The translations under genes and the position numbers were made by a program. Below are positions 1 through 8,336 of a stretch of DNA of 64,000 bases, piece after piece. Source of the DNA: Bradyrhizobium sp. LLZ17 (lineage in GTDB: Bacteria; Pseudomonadota; Alphaproteobacteria; Rhizobiales; Xanthobacteraceae); assembly GCF_041200145.1 (NCBI RefSeq), contig NZ_CP165734.1:2604001-2668000 (forward strand). The letters run 5' to 3'. The number at the start of each line of letters is the position of its first letter. Position 1 is the stretch's first letter. The notes beneath the pieces were generated by a model. That model did not search any database, had not been told where the DNA came from, and saw only the letters and a program-made list of their open reading frames with translations.

Positions 1-241
1 AGACGCCGAGCACATCGGAGAGCAGGATGAACTCCTGGCGAGTGTCGGTACATTTCTGGCCGGTGCGGGTCAGGAAATCAATGGCGTATTCCCATTCCTC
101 GAAGCTGAGACCGGTCTTGCTGACGTAATCATGCAGCGACTTCACCAGTTCCTGGAGCAGGAATTTTGCGCGCGGGTTGGGCGTGTTGTCGAAGCTGTTG
201 ACGACGGCTTCGGTGAGTTCGGTCTCGTTGAACTGGGTCAT
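1..241 (-). CDS. Intradiol ring-cleavage dioxygenase, N-terminal part (partial)
   Basis: The gene enters from the left edge and only its first 80 codons are present, so it has no stop in the window. The translation begins MTQFNETELTEAVVNSF and continues with a helical segment (KSLHDYVSKTGLSFEEWEYA) typical of the N-terminal dimerisation domain of catechol and hydroxyquinol 1,2-dioxygenases. These non-heme Fe(III) enzymes open catecholic rings in aromatic degradation. The iron-binding Tyr/His residues lie in the missing part, so the substrate cannot be decided. It is transcribed away from the serine hydrolase at 414. Confidence 0.7.
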   Translation of the reverse strand, partial: MTQFNETELTEAVVNSFDNTPNPRAKFLLQELVKSLHDYVSKTGLSFEEWEYAIDFLTRTGQKCTDTRQEFILLSDVLGV

Positions 242-413
242 GATGCGCTGCCTTGCGGTTTTCTTGTTAGGACCATTACGGGTCCTTGGGGGCTCCCTGG
301 AGGCGTTCCAAGCCGGAGCCTACACCAACCGGCATGCCTGCGTTAAGCGCGACCCGCTTGGAATGAGGTCGCCATTTCGGCTATCACCTGTAAAACTGCC
401 CCCGGAGGAACTG

Positions 414-1688
414 ATGCTCGCCCCTGCCCCCGCCTCGCCCGAATCCGTCGGCCTGTCCAAGTCCGCGCTCGACCGCGTCGATGCCCATCTGAAGAACCGC
501 TACATCGATGCCGGCCGCTTCCCGGGCGCGCACCTGCTGGTCTATCGCCGCGGCAAGGTCGCCCACAGCTCGGTCCAGGGCTTTGCCGACATCGAGCGCA
601 AGGCGCCGGTCAAGGACGACACCATCTACCGCATCTATTCCATGACCAAGGCGCTCACCAGCGTCGCCTTCATGATGCTGGTCGAGGAAGGCCTGGTCGC
701 GATCGACGAGCCCGTCGCCAAATACATTCCGGAATGGAAGGATCTCGGCGTGTTCGTCGCCGGTACTGCACCGGCCTTCCTGACCCGGCCGCCGTCCCGG
801 CCGATGCTGATCGTCGACCTGCTGCGTCACACCTCCGGGCTGACTTACGGCTTCCAGCAGCGCTCCAACGTCGATGCCGCCTATCGCGCCGAGAAGATCG
901 GCGAGGTCGAGAAATCCGGCACGCTCCAGAGCATGATAGAGAGCCTCGCAAAAATCCCGCTGGAGTTTTCGCCGGGCGAGGCCTGGAACTATTCGGTGTC
1001 GACCGACGTGCTGGGCTACCTCATCGGCAAGATCTCGGGCATGCCGTTCGAGCAGTTCCTCAAGGCGCGGATTCTTGATCCGCTTGGCATGACCGACACC
1101 GATTTCCACGTGCCGGCTTCCAAGGCGCATCGGTTCGCTGCCTGCTACTCCGCGGACCCGGGCGGCGGCATGACTTTCCACGCCGGCCAGCGCCGCGAGG
1201 GCCTGACGCTCCAGGACGATCCGACCACGAGCTCGTTCCTATCCCCGCCCTCCCTCGTTTCCGGCGGTGGAGGACTGTGCTCGACCGTGGCCGATTATCT
1301 CACTTTCTGCCGCGCTCTGCTCAATGGCGGCGAGCTTGGCGGCGTCCGCCTGATCGGGCCAAAGACGCTGGCGCTGATGACGACCAACCACATTCCGGGC
1401 GGTCGCTCGCTGCCCGAGGTATCGCGCTCGCTGTTCTCGGAAGCCAGCTATAACGGGATCGGTTTCGGGCTCGGCTTCGCTGTGACCATGCGCCCGGCGG
1501 AGACGCTGATCGCCGGCAGTCCTGGCGAATATAATTGGGGCGGCGCGGCCACGACCTCGTTCTGGATCGACCCCGCCGAGGAGCTGATCACGATCTTCAT
1601 GACTCAGGTGCTGCCGTCGAGCGCGTACCCGATCCGGCGCGAGCTGCGCAGCATGGTCTACGCCGCGGTCACCGAGAGTAATCTCTAG
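414..1688 (+). CDS. Serine hydrolase, beta-lactamase/esterase (class C-like) family
   Basis: A 424-residue protein of the beta-lactamase-related serine hydrolases (EstB-type esterases, DD-peptidase-like). The nucleophile motif SxxK is Ser76-Met-Thr-Lys79, and a Tyr-Ser-Val triad stands where class C enzymes have YxN. The usual C-terminal KTG box is replaced by a Trp-Gly-Gly segment (YNWGGAATTSF), which favours an esterase rather than a true beta-lactamase. I start at 414 because GGAGGA (404-409) precedes it at good spacing; the frame is open further upstream, but that extension looks non-coding. No signal peptide is evident, so it is probably cytoplasmic. The substrate is unknown. Confidence 0.85.
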   Translation: MLAPAPASPESVGLSKSALDRVDAHLKNRYIDAGRFPGAHLLVYRRGKVAHSSVQGFADIERKAPVKDDTIYRIYSMTKALTSVAFMMLVEEGLVAIDEPVAKYIPEWKDLGVFVAGTAPAFLTRPPSRPMLIVDLLRHTSGLTYGFQQRSNVDAAYRAEKIGEVEKSGTLQSMIESLAKIPLEFSPGEAWNYSVSTDVLGYLIGKISGMPFEQFLKARILDPLGMTDTDFHVPASKAHRFAACYSADPGGGMTFHAGQRREGLTLQDDPTTSSFLSPPSLVSGGGGLCSTVADYLTFCRALLNGGELGGVRLIGPKTLALMTTNHIPGGRSLPEVSRSLFSEASYNGIGFGLGFAVTMRPAETLIAGSPGEYNWGGAATTSFWIDPAEELITIFMTQVLPSSAYPIRRELRSMVYAAVTESNL

Positions 1689-1748
1689 ATCGCGGAGTTG
1701 ATGCAACGAGGCTTTCGCGAGCAGCGCGGAAGCCCCGTTGCTGTTTGT

Positions 1749-1829
1749 TCAATGGAAATGACCGATCAGATAAATGCCGCCGCCGATTACCAGCACGGCA
1801 GGTACGGCCCAAAGAATAAGAACTGGCAT
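1749..1829 (-). CDS. 26-residue single-span membrane peptide
   Basis: A tiny ORF, MPVLILWAVPAVLVIGGGIY followed by LIGHFH. It is almost entirely one hydrophobic segment with a short His-containing tail. Its ATG follows a very strong Shine-Dalgarno run (GAGGAGGAG) that begins right after the stop codon of the secreted protein upstream (ends 1843), so the two are probably co-transcribed and translated together. The unusually good ribosome site for so short an ORF is the main argument that it is real. Function unknown; it resembles small stress-induced membrane peptides only in general form. Confidence 0.6.
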   Translation of the reverse strand: MPVLILWAVPAVLVIGGGIYLIGHFH

Positions 1830-1842
1830 TGGTCACTCCTCC

Positions 1843-2076
1843 TCAGTTTGATGTGCAGACCTTGACGGTCTTCATGCTGCTTTCAGCCTCGGTGCGCGAT
1901 TTGTAGATCGTGCCCGACGGGCTGACGACGGTCATGGACGTGTCCGTCGGCTTCTTGTCGACGACGGTGCACTTCTTCGTCTTGACGTCCTGCACAACAT
2001 AGAATTCGTCGGCAGCGAACGCCGGCAGGGACATTGCAGCCAGCACCAGCGCAGCTGTCGCAATCTTCAGTTTCAT
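1843..2076 (-). CDS. Small secreted protein of unknown function
   Basis: A 77-residue protein with a clear Sec signal peptide (MKLKIATAALVLAAMSLPAF, cleavage probably after AFA), so the mature part of about 55 residues is periplasmic. The mature part is rich in Lys, Thr and Ser and has two cysteines (KKCTVV and KVCTSN) that could form a disulfide. I recognise no characterised domain, although proteins of this shape are common in Bradyrhizobium. A perfect EcfG-type promoter lies 48 bp upstream (2124-2149), suggesting induction by general stress. It heads a two-gene unit with the 26-residue membrane peptide. Confidence 0.75.
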   Translation of the reverse strand: MKLKIATAALVLAAMSLPAFAADEFYVVQDVKTKKCTVVDKKPTDTSMTVVSPSGTIYKSRTEAESSMKTVKVCTSN

Positions 2077-2123
2077 ATTGTCCTCCTCCAGTTCACCGGG
2101 CGATTTGGCCAGGTTGATGAAGC

Positions 2124-2149
2124 AACGGGAAAAACCGGCAGTTTGTTCC
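2124..2149 (-). promoter_or_regulatory. EcfG (general stress sigma factor) promoter, perfect match
   Basis: Read on the minus strand this is GGAAC, 17 bases, CGTT, matching the alphaproteobacterial sigma-EcfG consensus (GGAAC-N16/17-CGTT). The -10 element ends 48 bp before the ATG of the small secreted protein. About one perfect match per 64 kb is expected by chance on both strands, so its place in a divergent promoter region is what makes it credible. Confidence 0.6.
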
Positions 2150-2159
2150 AGTTCACCAG

Positions 2160-2184
2160 GGAACGTCGTCTGCGGTCAGATGTT
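2160..2184 (+). promoter_or_regulatory. EcfG-like promoter (one mismatch)
   Basis: GGAAC, 16 bases, TGTT on the plus strand, one base off the EcfG consensus -10. It lies 36 bp before the DUF1236 gene start and is divergent from the perfect EcfG site at 2124-2149. A weaker call on its own. Confidence 0.4.
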
Positions 2185-2219
2185 GTCGCGGCGCATTGTC
2201 CAACGAGGAGGCCAACACG

Positions 2220-2561
2220 ATGAAGAAGCTATTGCTGCTTTCTGCCGCCGCTGTTCTGATTTCGACCGGCGCATTCGCGCAATCCACCGTCGTCACCACC
2301 ACGGGAACGGGTCATGCTGCGGTGCAGATCGAGCCGGAATATCGAACCAAGATCAAATCCTACGTCACCGAGCACCATCTTCGCCCCGTGACGACGAAGG
2401 AAAAGATCGTCGTCGGCAGCACAGTTCCGCGCGACGTCGAGCTCGAGTCCGTACCTGCGGACTGGGGCCCGTCGCTTACCAAGTATCGCTACGTCTACTC
2501 GGGCGATCATGTGATGCTGGTCGATCCCGGCACGCGCGCGGTCGTGCAGGAAATCGATTGA
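2220..2561 (+). CDS. DUF1236 domain secreted protein
   Basis: A 113-residue protein with a Sec signal peptide (MKKLLLLSAAAVLISTGAFA, cleaved before QSTVV). The mature part carries the short DUF1236 repeat region, with the characteristic VGSTVPRDVELESVP stretch and a C-terminal YVYSGDHVMLVDPGTR stretch. The family is abundant in Bradyrhizobium and probably sits in the periplasm or envelope; its biochemical role is not established. The start at 2220 follows GAGGAGG (2205-2211) with eight bases between. An EcfG-like promoter lies just upstream, so it may be a stress-regulated envelope protein like its divergent neighbour. Confidence 0.85.
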   Translation: MKKLLLLSAAAVLISTGAFAQSTVVTTTGTGHAAVQIEPEYRTKIKSYVTEHHLRPVTTKEKIVVGSTVPRDVELESVPADWGPSLTKYRYVYSGDHVMLVDPGTRAVVQEID

Positions 2562-2579
2562 TCAGATCTGACGAAGGAA

Positions 2580-2603
2580 GCGGCCGCCTCGACGGCGGCC
2601 GCT
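2580..2603 (+). terminator. GC-rich hairpin after DUF1236 gene
   Basis: Stem GCGGCCGCC / GGCGGCCGC around a short TCGA-type loop, 18 bp after the stop codon. There is no T tract, so it may end transcription weakly or only stabilise the 3' end. Confidence 0.4.
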
Positions 2604-2865
2604 GTCCCGGAGCGACCACATGGAATCGCATCGAGAAGCCCGGATCGCCTGGATCGCTCTGGCAACCGCTTTACGCGGTTTGCCTGGTGCTGACCGCCAT
2701 CAGCATGACCTGAGCGCTGCACGTTGCATTGCAAAATCCGGTTTGCGGCTCTGGTCCCGAAGCCACAATCGTGAGTGAAAATTCGTGGCGCAACGCAAAT
2801 CCTGCTCCTATGGTTTGAGAAAATCATAATCCGGCGCCACCGCGCTGGAACCGGGACGTCCGCGT

Positions 2866-4374
2866 TTGTCAAAGCTCACCCTGCCCGTCCGGCTCGCTCT
2901 CCTGGTGGCGGGAACAACGCTGCCGATGATCGTGTTCGCGGTCGGCATCGCCCTCTACAATTACAAGCAGGACCGCAACGACGCGACCCGCCGCGTGCTG
3001 GAAAGCGTGCGCAGCATGCGCTTGGTGCTGGATTCCGAGGTGCAACGGATGACCGGCAGTTTGCAGGTCCTCGCGCTGACGGATTCGCTCCAAAGCAACG
3101 ACTTCATGAATTTCCGCCGCATTGCGCTCGGCTTCGTCGATCAATACGGCAAGGGCGGTTTGGTGCTGATCTCCGACCGCCGCGGCCGGATCCTGTTTTC
3201 GTCTGAGGCGGAAGATACCGCGAGCCTGCCGCGGCGCGCCAATCTCGAGATCATCGAGAAGATGTTTGCGACCAAGGCACCGCAATATTCCGACCTGTTC
3301 ACCGGCGCGCTCACCCGGCGGCAGGTGCTCACGGTCGAAGTTCCGGTGTTCCGCGATGGCGAAGTGATCTACGACCTCTGCTTCGGCCCGCCAATCAGCA
3401 TCTTTCAGGATCTGCTGGAGAAGCAGCGGCCCAACCAGCAGTGGACTGTGTCCCTGCTCGACGCCAAGGGCACAGTGTTCGCGCGCGTGCCGAACTCCAG
3501 TGAAACATTCGGCAAGCGCGCGTCATCCTCGCTCTATGACGAGATGTTCCGCAAACCGGAGGCGAGCCTCTCGTCGATCTCGCTCGACGGCATCCCGCTC
3601 GCCGCCGCCTACACCCGATCGGGGCTGACCGGATGGACGGTCGCCGCCGGCGTCCCGGAAAGCTCGTTGATCGCGCCGCTCTGGCGCAACATCGCGATCA
3701 CCAGCCTGATCGGCGGTGTGCTGCTGCTGATCGGCCTGACCTTTGCCGTCAGGATGGCGACCACGATCGCGCGCGGCGAGATGCTGCATGATCTCCTGAT
3801 CGAGGAGCTCAACCACCGCGTCAAGAACACGCTGGCGCTGATGCAGGCGATCGCGGTGCAGACCTTCCGCAGCGCAAGCCGCGACGAGCGGGCGAAGTTC
3901 GAGGGGCGCCTCGGCGCGCTCGCCGAAGCGCATAATCTCCTCAGCCAGGAGAAGTGGCAGGGCTCGGAGCTGAAGGACGTGGTGACGCGTGTGCTGCAGC
4001 CCTTCCTGCTCTCCGGTCCGGAACGCATCCGCATGGCCGGCCCTGCGGTGCCGCTATCGCCGCGGCTTGCGGTGGTGCTGTCGATGATCGTGCATGAGAT
4101 AGCCACCAATGCCGCGAAATACGGCGCGCTGTCCAACGAGAGCGGCCGGGTCACGCTGGAATGGGAAGTCATCGCGGACACGCCGAAGCCGCGACTGCGG
4201 CTGATCTGGAGCGAGATCGGCGGGCCTGCGGTGAAAGCGCCGGTGCAACGCGGTTTCGGCTCGCGCCTGATCGAGCGCAGCGCGCGCGATCAGCTCGGCG
4301 GCGAGGCGACCGTGGACTTTCTGCCGCGCGGCGTGGTCTGCACGGTGACGTGCGTGCTGGACGAGACGCGATGA
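2866..4374 (+). CDS. HWE/HisKA_2-type sensor histidine kinase
   Basis: A 502-residue membrane sensor kinase. A first transmembrane helix lies at about residues 8-28, followed by a periplasmic sensor region of roughly 250 residues with a Cache-like appearance. A second helix (about 280-300) leads to the cytoplasmic kinase. The phospho-acceptor box EELNHRVKNTLALMQAIA has His317, and the N box HEIATNAAKYGAL has Asn415, both diagnostic of the HWE/HisKA_2 group. In alphaproteobacteria such kinases often feed the general stress response or light and chemical signalling. The start is TTG with only a weak ribosome site. No cognate response regulator is adjacent. The signal is unknown. Confidence 0.88.
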   Translation: MSKLTLPVRLALLVAGTTLPMIVFAVGIALYNYKQDRNDATRRVLESVRSMRLVLDSEVQRMTGSLQVLALTDSLQSNDFMNFRRIALGFVDQYGKGGLVLISDRRGRILFSSEAEDTASLPRRANLEIIEKMFATKAPQYSDLFTGALTRRQVLTVEVPVFRDGEVIYDLCFGPPISIFQDLLEKQRPNQQWTVSLLDAKGTVFARVPNSSETFGKRASSSLYDEMFRKPEASLSSISLDGIPLAAAYTRSGLTGWTVAAGVPESSLIAPLWRNIAITSLIGGVLLLIGLTFAVRMATTIARGEMLHDLLIEELNHRVKNTLALMQAIAVQTFRSASRDERAKFEGRLGALAEAHNLLSQEKWQGSELKDVVTRVLQPFLLSGPERIRMAGPAVPLSPRLAVVLSMIVHEIATNAAKYGALSNESGRVTLEWEVIADTPKPRLRLIWSEIGGPAVKAPVQRGFGSRLIERSARDQLGGEATVDFLPRGVVCTVTCVLDETR

Positions 4375-4394
4375 GCTAACTGAAGGAAGCAGCA

Positions 4395-5528
4395 ATGAAG
4401 ATCACCAATGTCCGTGCGCACGTCCTCGAAGCGAAGCTTTCGCAGCCCTTTGCCTATTCGCGGGCCTGGTACGACACCCGCACCGCGATGCTGGTCGAGA
4501 TCGAGACCGCTGACGGCCTGACCGGCTGGGGCGAATGCTACGGGCCGGCGCGGATGACGGCCGCAGTCGTCCGGAGCATCGCGTCATGGCTGATTGGCGA
4601 GGATCCGCTGCGAACCGACGTGCTGTGGCAGACCATTTATGCAAGGCTGCGCGATCACGGCCAGAAGGGCGTCGTGATCCAGGGGCTGAGCGGGATCGAC
4701 ATCGCGCTGTGGGACATCAAGGGCAAACACTTTGGTGTCCCCGTGCATCAACTTCTTGGTGGCGCGGCGCGCATCGAGGTGCAGGCCTACGCAACCGGAC
4801 TTTACCGGCGCAAGTCAGGCGACCCGCTGAAATATCTACCGGAGGAAGCCGCAGCCTATGCCGCGGAGGGATTCCGCGCCGTGAAGCTGAAGATCGGCTT
4901 CGGCATCGAGGAGGATGCCTCGGTCACGGGCGCCGTACGCGAGGCGATCGGGGACGTCGCGCTGATGGTCGATGCGAACCATGCCTATGACGCGGTTGCG
5001 GCGATCCGGCTCGGCCGGATGATCGAGCGCTACGATATTGGATGGTTCGAGGAGCCGGTGCCGCCGGAGGACGTGGCGGGATATCACGCGGTGCGATCCG
5101 CGCTGTCCATACCAATCGCAGGCGGCGAGTGCGAGTTCACACGCTTCGGCTTCCGCGACCTGTTCGCGTCGCATGCGCTCGACGTCGCTCAGCCCGATAC
5201 CTGCGCGGCCGGCGGTTTGAGCGAGTGCAAGAAAATCGCCGACATGAGCGAGGCGTTCGGCATCCGCTATAATCCGCATGTCTGGGGCACCGGTATCGCG
5301 ATCGCGGCCTCGCTTCAGCTCCTCGCCGTGCTGCCCTCGCACACCCCGACTTCGCTGGCGCCGATCGCGCCCATGCTTGAATTCGACCGCACCGAACATC
5401 CGATCCGGCAGGCCATCCTGACGCGGCCGATCGAGCACGCAAAAGGCGTGGTGCGCGTTCCCGACGGCCCCGGGCTTGGGATCGAGATCGACCGCGAGGC
5501 GCTGACGCGCTTTGCGGTGAGTGACTAA
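4395..5528 (+). CDS. Enolase-superfamily dehydratase/cycloisomerase (mandelate racemase subgroup)
   Basis: A 377-residue TIM-barrel enzyme of the MR/MLE family. The KxK base pair is Lys164/Lys166 (KLKIG). Metal ligands are Asp193 (DANHAYD), the Glu at 219/220 (WFEEP) and Glu245 (GGE), and the opposite-face base is His295 (HVWGTG). From memory the sequence pattern, especially GLSGIDIALWDIKGKH and the C-terminal VPDGPGLGIEI, is very close to Agrobacterium D-galactarolactone cycloisomerase (Gci). A sugar acid or its lactone is therefore a likely substrate, but this is inference. The gene starts 20 bp after the kinase and ends overlapping the convergent ccdA by three bases. Confidence 0.88.
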   Translation: MKITNVRAHVLEAKLSQPFAYSRAWYDTRTAMLVEIETADGLTGWGECYGPARMTAAVVRSIASWLIGEDPLRTDVLWQTIYARLRDHGQKGVVIQGLSGIDIALWDIKGKHFGVPVHQLLGGAARIEVQAYATGLYRRKSGDPLKYLPEEAAAYAAEGFRAVKLKIGFGIEEDASVTGAVREAIGDVALMVDANHAYDAVAAIRLGRMIERYDIGWFEEPVPPEDVAGYHAVRSALSIPIAGGECEFTRFGFRDLFASHALDVAQPDTCAAGGLSECKKIADMSEAFGIRYNPHVWGTGIAIAASLQLLAVLPSHTPTSLAPIAPMLEFDRTEHPIRQAILTRPIEHAKGVVRVPDGPGLGIEIDREALTRFAVSD

Positions 5529-6256
5529 CCGATCTTCTGTAACGCCGGAAAGGTCTCGAGCAGCCAGATGCTCACAGTCGAGACCGAGCCGGTGAGAAAG
5601 CCGATGCCGGTAATCACCATCAACACGCCCATGGCACGCTCGACATTGGCGAGCTGGCCCTTCATGCGCGCGAAGAGGGTTGAGAACTGCTCGATCATCA
5701 ACGCCGCGACCAGGAAGGGAATGCCGAGGCCCGCGGAATAGACCGCGAGCAGGCCCGCACCCCTGGTCACCGTCGCCTCCGCCGCCGCGATCGAGAGGAT
5801 GGCGGCGAGGATCGGGCCGATGCAGGGGGTCCAGCCGAAAGCAAAGGCGAGCCCCATGATATAGGCGCCCCAGAGCCCGACCGGCTTCGGGATCGGCAGC
5901 CGGCCCTCACGCATCAACAGACCGATCCGCGTCAGCCCGAGGAAGTGCAGGCCCATGATGATGATGACGATGCCGGCGAGGATCGACAGCTCCGCCGACC
6001 AGGCCCGGATCAGCTCGCCCACCAGCGACGCGCTGGCGCCGAGCGCCACGAACACCGTGGAGAAACCGAGCACGAACAGAAACGCCGACGTCATGATCGC
6101 GCGCTTCGAAGCCGCAGCCGGCTCGTCGCTCTCGACATGCTCGATTGTGGCGCCGGTGAGATAGATCAAATAGGGCGGAACCAGGGGGAGGACGCAGGGC
6201 GAGAGGAAGCTGACGAGGCCGGCAATCAGCGCCGCAGGAATCGAAACATGTTGCAT
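5525..6256 (-). CDS. ccdA: CcdA-type thiol-disulfide transmembrane transporter
   Basis: A 243-residue protein with six predicted transmembrane helices, of the CcdA/DsbD-beta family. It carries reducing power from cytoplasmic thioredoxin across the membrane for apocytochrome c maturation and periplasmic thiol reduction. The two redox cysteines are in the family motifs SFLSPCVLPLVPPY and GWTPCIGPIL. I start at MQHVSIPAAL (6256), which gives the normal family length; the longer open frame adds a non-conserved tail. A c-type cytochrome role fits the many heme proteins in this window, but it stands alone here. Confidence 0.9.
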   Translation of the reverse strand: MQHVSIPAALIAGLVSFLSPCVLPLVPPYLIYLTGATIEHVESDEPAAASKRAIMTSAFLFVLGFSTVFVALGASASLVGELIRAWSAELSILAGIVIIIMGLHFLGLTRIGLLMREGRLPIPKPVGLWGAYIMGLAFAFGWTPCIGPILAAILSIAAAEATVTRGAGLLAVYSAGLGIPFLVAALMIEQFSTLFARMKGQLANVERAMGVLMVITGIGFLTGSVSTVSIWLLETFPALQKIG

Positions 6257-6463
6257 GGTGCAGTCGGAGCCATCCCGGGCTCCGTGGCTAGGCGCGGGGA
6301 ATGCCTGCCGGGCCGGAGCCGAACCGGCTCTGGTGTAACCGATGCAGGAGAATGCGCAACAGAGGCGCATCAAACCAAGGCTCCTCCCAATGCCGTCTGC
6401 GATCACAGATGCGGCATCGGGACGCGCACGAATCTCGCCAAAAAACGAGATTCGGCGGTGCGG

Positions 6464-6730
6464 CTACTTCACCACGCGGAGCAGCGGACGCCGGGGCTGG
6501 TCCTGCGTCTGCTTGGAGGGAGGCTGCGGTTCGCTGGAAGCGCTCCGCAACATTTCGTCGCACAGTGCCCGAAGGTCGGCACTGTCAATTCCTTTGAGCT
6601 TCATCCGCACGTCGAGGATGACGATCGAAAGCAGCTCAGCCGACTCACGGCTGTTGCCCTCGTTGAGAACCCTGCGGCACTCTTCGAGCGTTTCGAGCAC
6701 CGACTGCAATTGTTCGTCTGAATGCGACAC
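6464..6730 (-). CDS. Small hypothetical protein
   Basis: An 88-residue protein using a GTG start (mature text begins SHSDEQLQSVLETLEE) preceded by an AAGAAG ribosome site. The first 60 residues are predicted to be helical and acidic; the tail is basic and proline-rich (PPSKQTQDQPRRPLLRVVK). No domain recognised. The frame is open further upstream, but the extra residues look like translated intergenic DNA. It is probably cytoplasmic. Confidence 0.55.
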   Translation of the reverse strand: MSHSDEQLQSVLETLEECRRVLNEGNSRESAELLSIVILDVRMKLKGIDSADLRALCDEMLRSASSEPQPPSKQTQDQPRRPLLRVVK

Positions 6731-6900
6731 CGGCTTCTTTCCGTTAATTCGGCCTGCGAGAGGTGCTGGCAACGATCCCCTCGAGCCCCATGCGAAGCAA
6801 AGGATAGCACGAGGACTCCGTGCCCTCGAACACCATTTCAATTTGTTTCTGCATCGCAGCCGCGATTCCTATCGCCCCGGCGCGTGAGCGACGAACGTTG

Positions 6901-6990
6901 AAACCGCAAGAGCCGAAACCGCAAGACGCGAAACCGCAAGACTCGCAGCCGTAAGACTCCAAGCCGTAAGAGGTCAAACCCTCAAAGGCG
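6901..6990. repeat. Six tandem copies of a 15-bp repeat
   Basis: Six head-to-tail 15-base units (6901, 6916, 6931, 6946, 6961, 6976). The first three start AAACCGCAAGA, and the later ones diverge to AGCCGTAAGA and AACCCTCAAAG. On the minus strand an open frame (6744-7112) reads through them as five-residue repeats of the form Gly-Leu/Phe-x-Ser-Tyr/Cys. I do not call that frame a gene. The rest of the gap from 6731 to 7278 holds nothing else I recognise. Confidence 0.85.
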
Positions 6991-7278
6991 ATACGTCTGC
7001 GCCGACGCGATTTATCTATTCCGCAAAACCCGGCGAAATCTTGCGCGCTGCCCTCCGGTCCAGATAGACCCGGCAATCCGGCAGCCATTTCAAGGCCAGC
7101 AGCGGAACGCACGCGTACCCCTCTCTTCCGGGCGATACCTCACCCGATTCCCACCCCAAGCACACTCAAATACCACTATAGCACGGTAAGGATGCCGTTC
7201 AAAACTCGGCGTTCCTCAACCCGCCGTGGTTGTGGTTTGCGCTGGATTCTGCCAGTTTAACGGTTCGAAGGGACTTGT

Positions 7279-8328
7279 ATGCACTCCTTGGCGGAAAGGG
7301 GCGTTCGCCTAGAGGAACGCCCAAGCACAAATCTCAGCGGCCTCTCGGATTGGGACGCAGCTCGGATATTTCTGGAAGTGGTCCGTTGCGGCAGTTTCCG
7401 CTCGGCCGCCGAACGCCTGTCGCTGTCGATCAATGCAGTCCGCCGCCGCATCGACGATTTCGAACGCCAGACCGGCACCACCCTGTTCACGCGCGACGTC
7501 CACGGCACCCATCTCACCGATGAAGGCGCGTTGGTGGTCTCCGCCGTCGAACGGATGGAAGCGGCCGCCTACGATGTGCTGCGCACCAGCGATTCGACGG
7601 CCAACGTCCTGTCGGGCGAGGTCCGCGTCGCCGTCACCGAGGGCCTCGGGACATTCTGGCTCGCCCCGCGCCTGGTCGAATTCCAGCAGGCCTATCCCAA
7701 AATCCTGGTCGACCTGCATTGCGCGATGCGCTCCGCCGACGTCTCTCGCCACGAGGCCGACGTCGCGATCCATCTGTCGCGGCCTTCGGCGCTCGACGTC
7801 AAGCTGGTGCGGCTCGGCCGCATGCACCTGATGTTCTGGGCGTCGGAAAAGTACCTTGAGAAACACGGCGCGCCGCGCTCGGCCGTCGAATTGATCAAGC
7901 ACCGCCTGGTGCTGCAATTCGCCGACCAGCTCGCCGCCAAGGAAACCTTCGAGAGCTTCTTCCCGGGCGTTCCGGAACGTGACCTTCTGGTCATGAAGAC
8001 CAACGTCTCAAGCGCCAATTACTGGGCGGTCGCGAATGGCGCCGGAATCGGCGTATTCCCGAGCTACGCCATTGCGCTTGGCGGGAAGTTGATTCCACTG
8101 GAGGTCGAGCTGAACAGACCGCTGGATATCTGGCTGTCCTACCATCCCGGTAGCGGCCGGATTCCGAGAGTGCGGCACATGATTGACTGGCTGATCGAAG
8201 CTTTCAATCCGGCGCGATTCCCGTGGTTTAAGGAAGAGTTCGTGCACCCGCATGAATTCAAGGACTCGTATATGGGCGAACCCCTGACCCAGCTCTTCGG
8301 GGGATTTTCAACCGAAGAACAACGGTGA
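7279..8328 (+). CDS. LysR-family transcriptional regulator
   Basis: A 349-residue regulator. The N-terminal winged HTH spans about residues 24-84 (WDAARIFLEVVRCGSFRSAA, then INAVRRRIDDFERQTG), followed by a LysR substrate-binding domain (about 110-310). It has a non-standard 20-residue N-terminal lead and a C-terminal tail of about 40 residues beyond the family core. It ends with a GTGA overlap or a 9-bp spacing to the XRE regulator, so the two form a unit. Neither neighbour is an obvious metabolic target; the adjacent L,D-transpeptidase is separated by a terminator. Confidence 0.9.
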   Translation: MHSLAERGVRLEERPSTNLSGLSDWDAARIFLEVVRCGSFRSAAERLSLSINAVRRRIDDFERQTGTTLFTRDVHGTHLTDEGALVVSAVERMEAAAYDVLRTSDSTANVLSGEVRVAVTEGLGTFWLAPRLVEFQQAYPKILVDLHCAMRSADVSRHEADVAIHLSRPSALDVKLVRLGRMHLMFWASEKYLEKHGAPRSAVELIKHRLVLQFADQLAAKETFESFFPGVPERDLLVMKTNVSSANYWAVANGAGIGVFPSYAIALGGKLIPLEVELNRPLDIWLSYHPGSGRIPRVRHMIDWLIEAFNPARFPWFKEEFVHPHEFKDSYMGEPLTQLFGGFSTEEQR

Positions 8329-8336
8329 GAACAAGC

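Noticed and set aside
2078..2713. 211-residue plus-strand frame covering the promoter region and DUF1236 gene
   Set aside because: It is in another frame than the DUF1236 protein, which has a signal peptide and ribosome site; the long frame is rich in Arg/Ser and lacks any motif.
6744..7112. 122-residue minus-strand frame across the tandem repeats as a gene
   Set aside because: No convincing ribosome site or start and no recognisable domain outside the repeats; reported as a repeat and a finding only.
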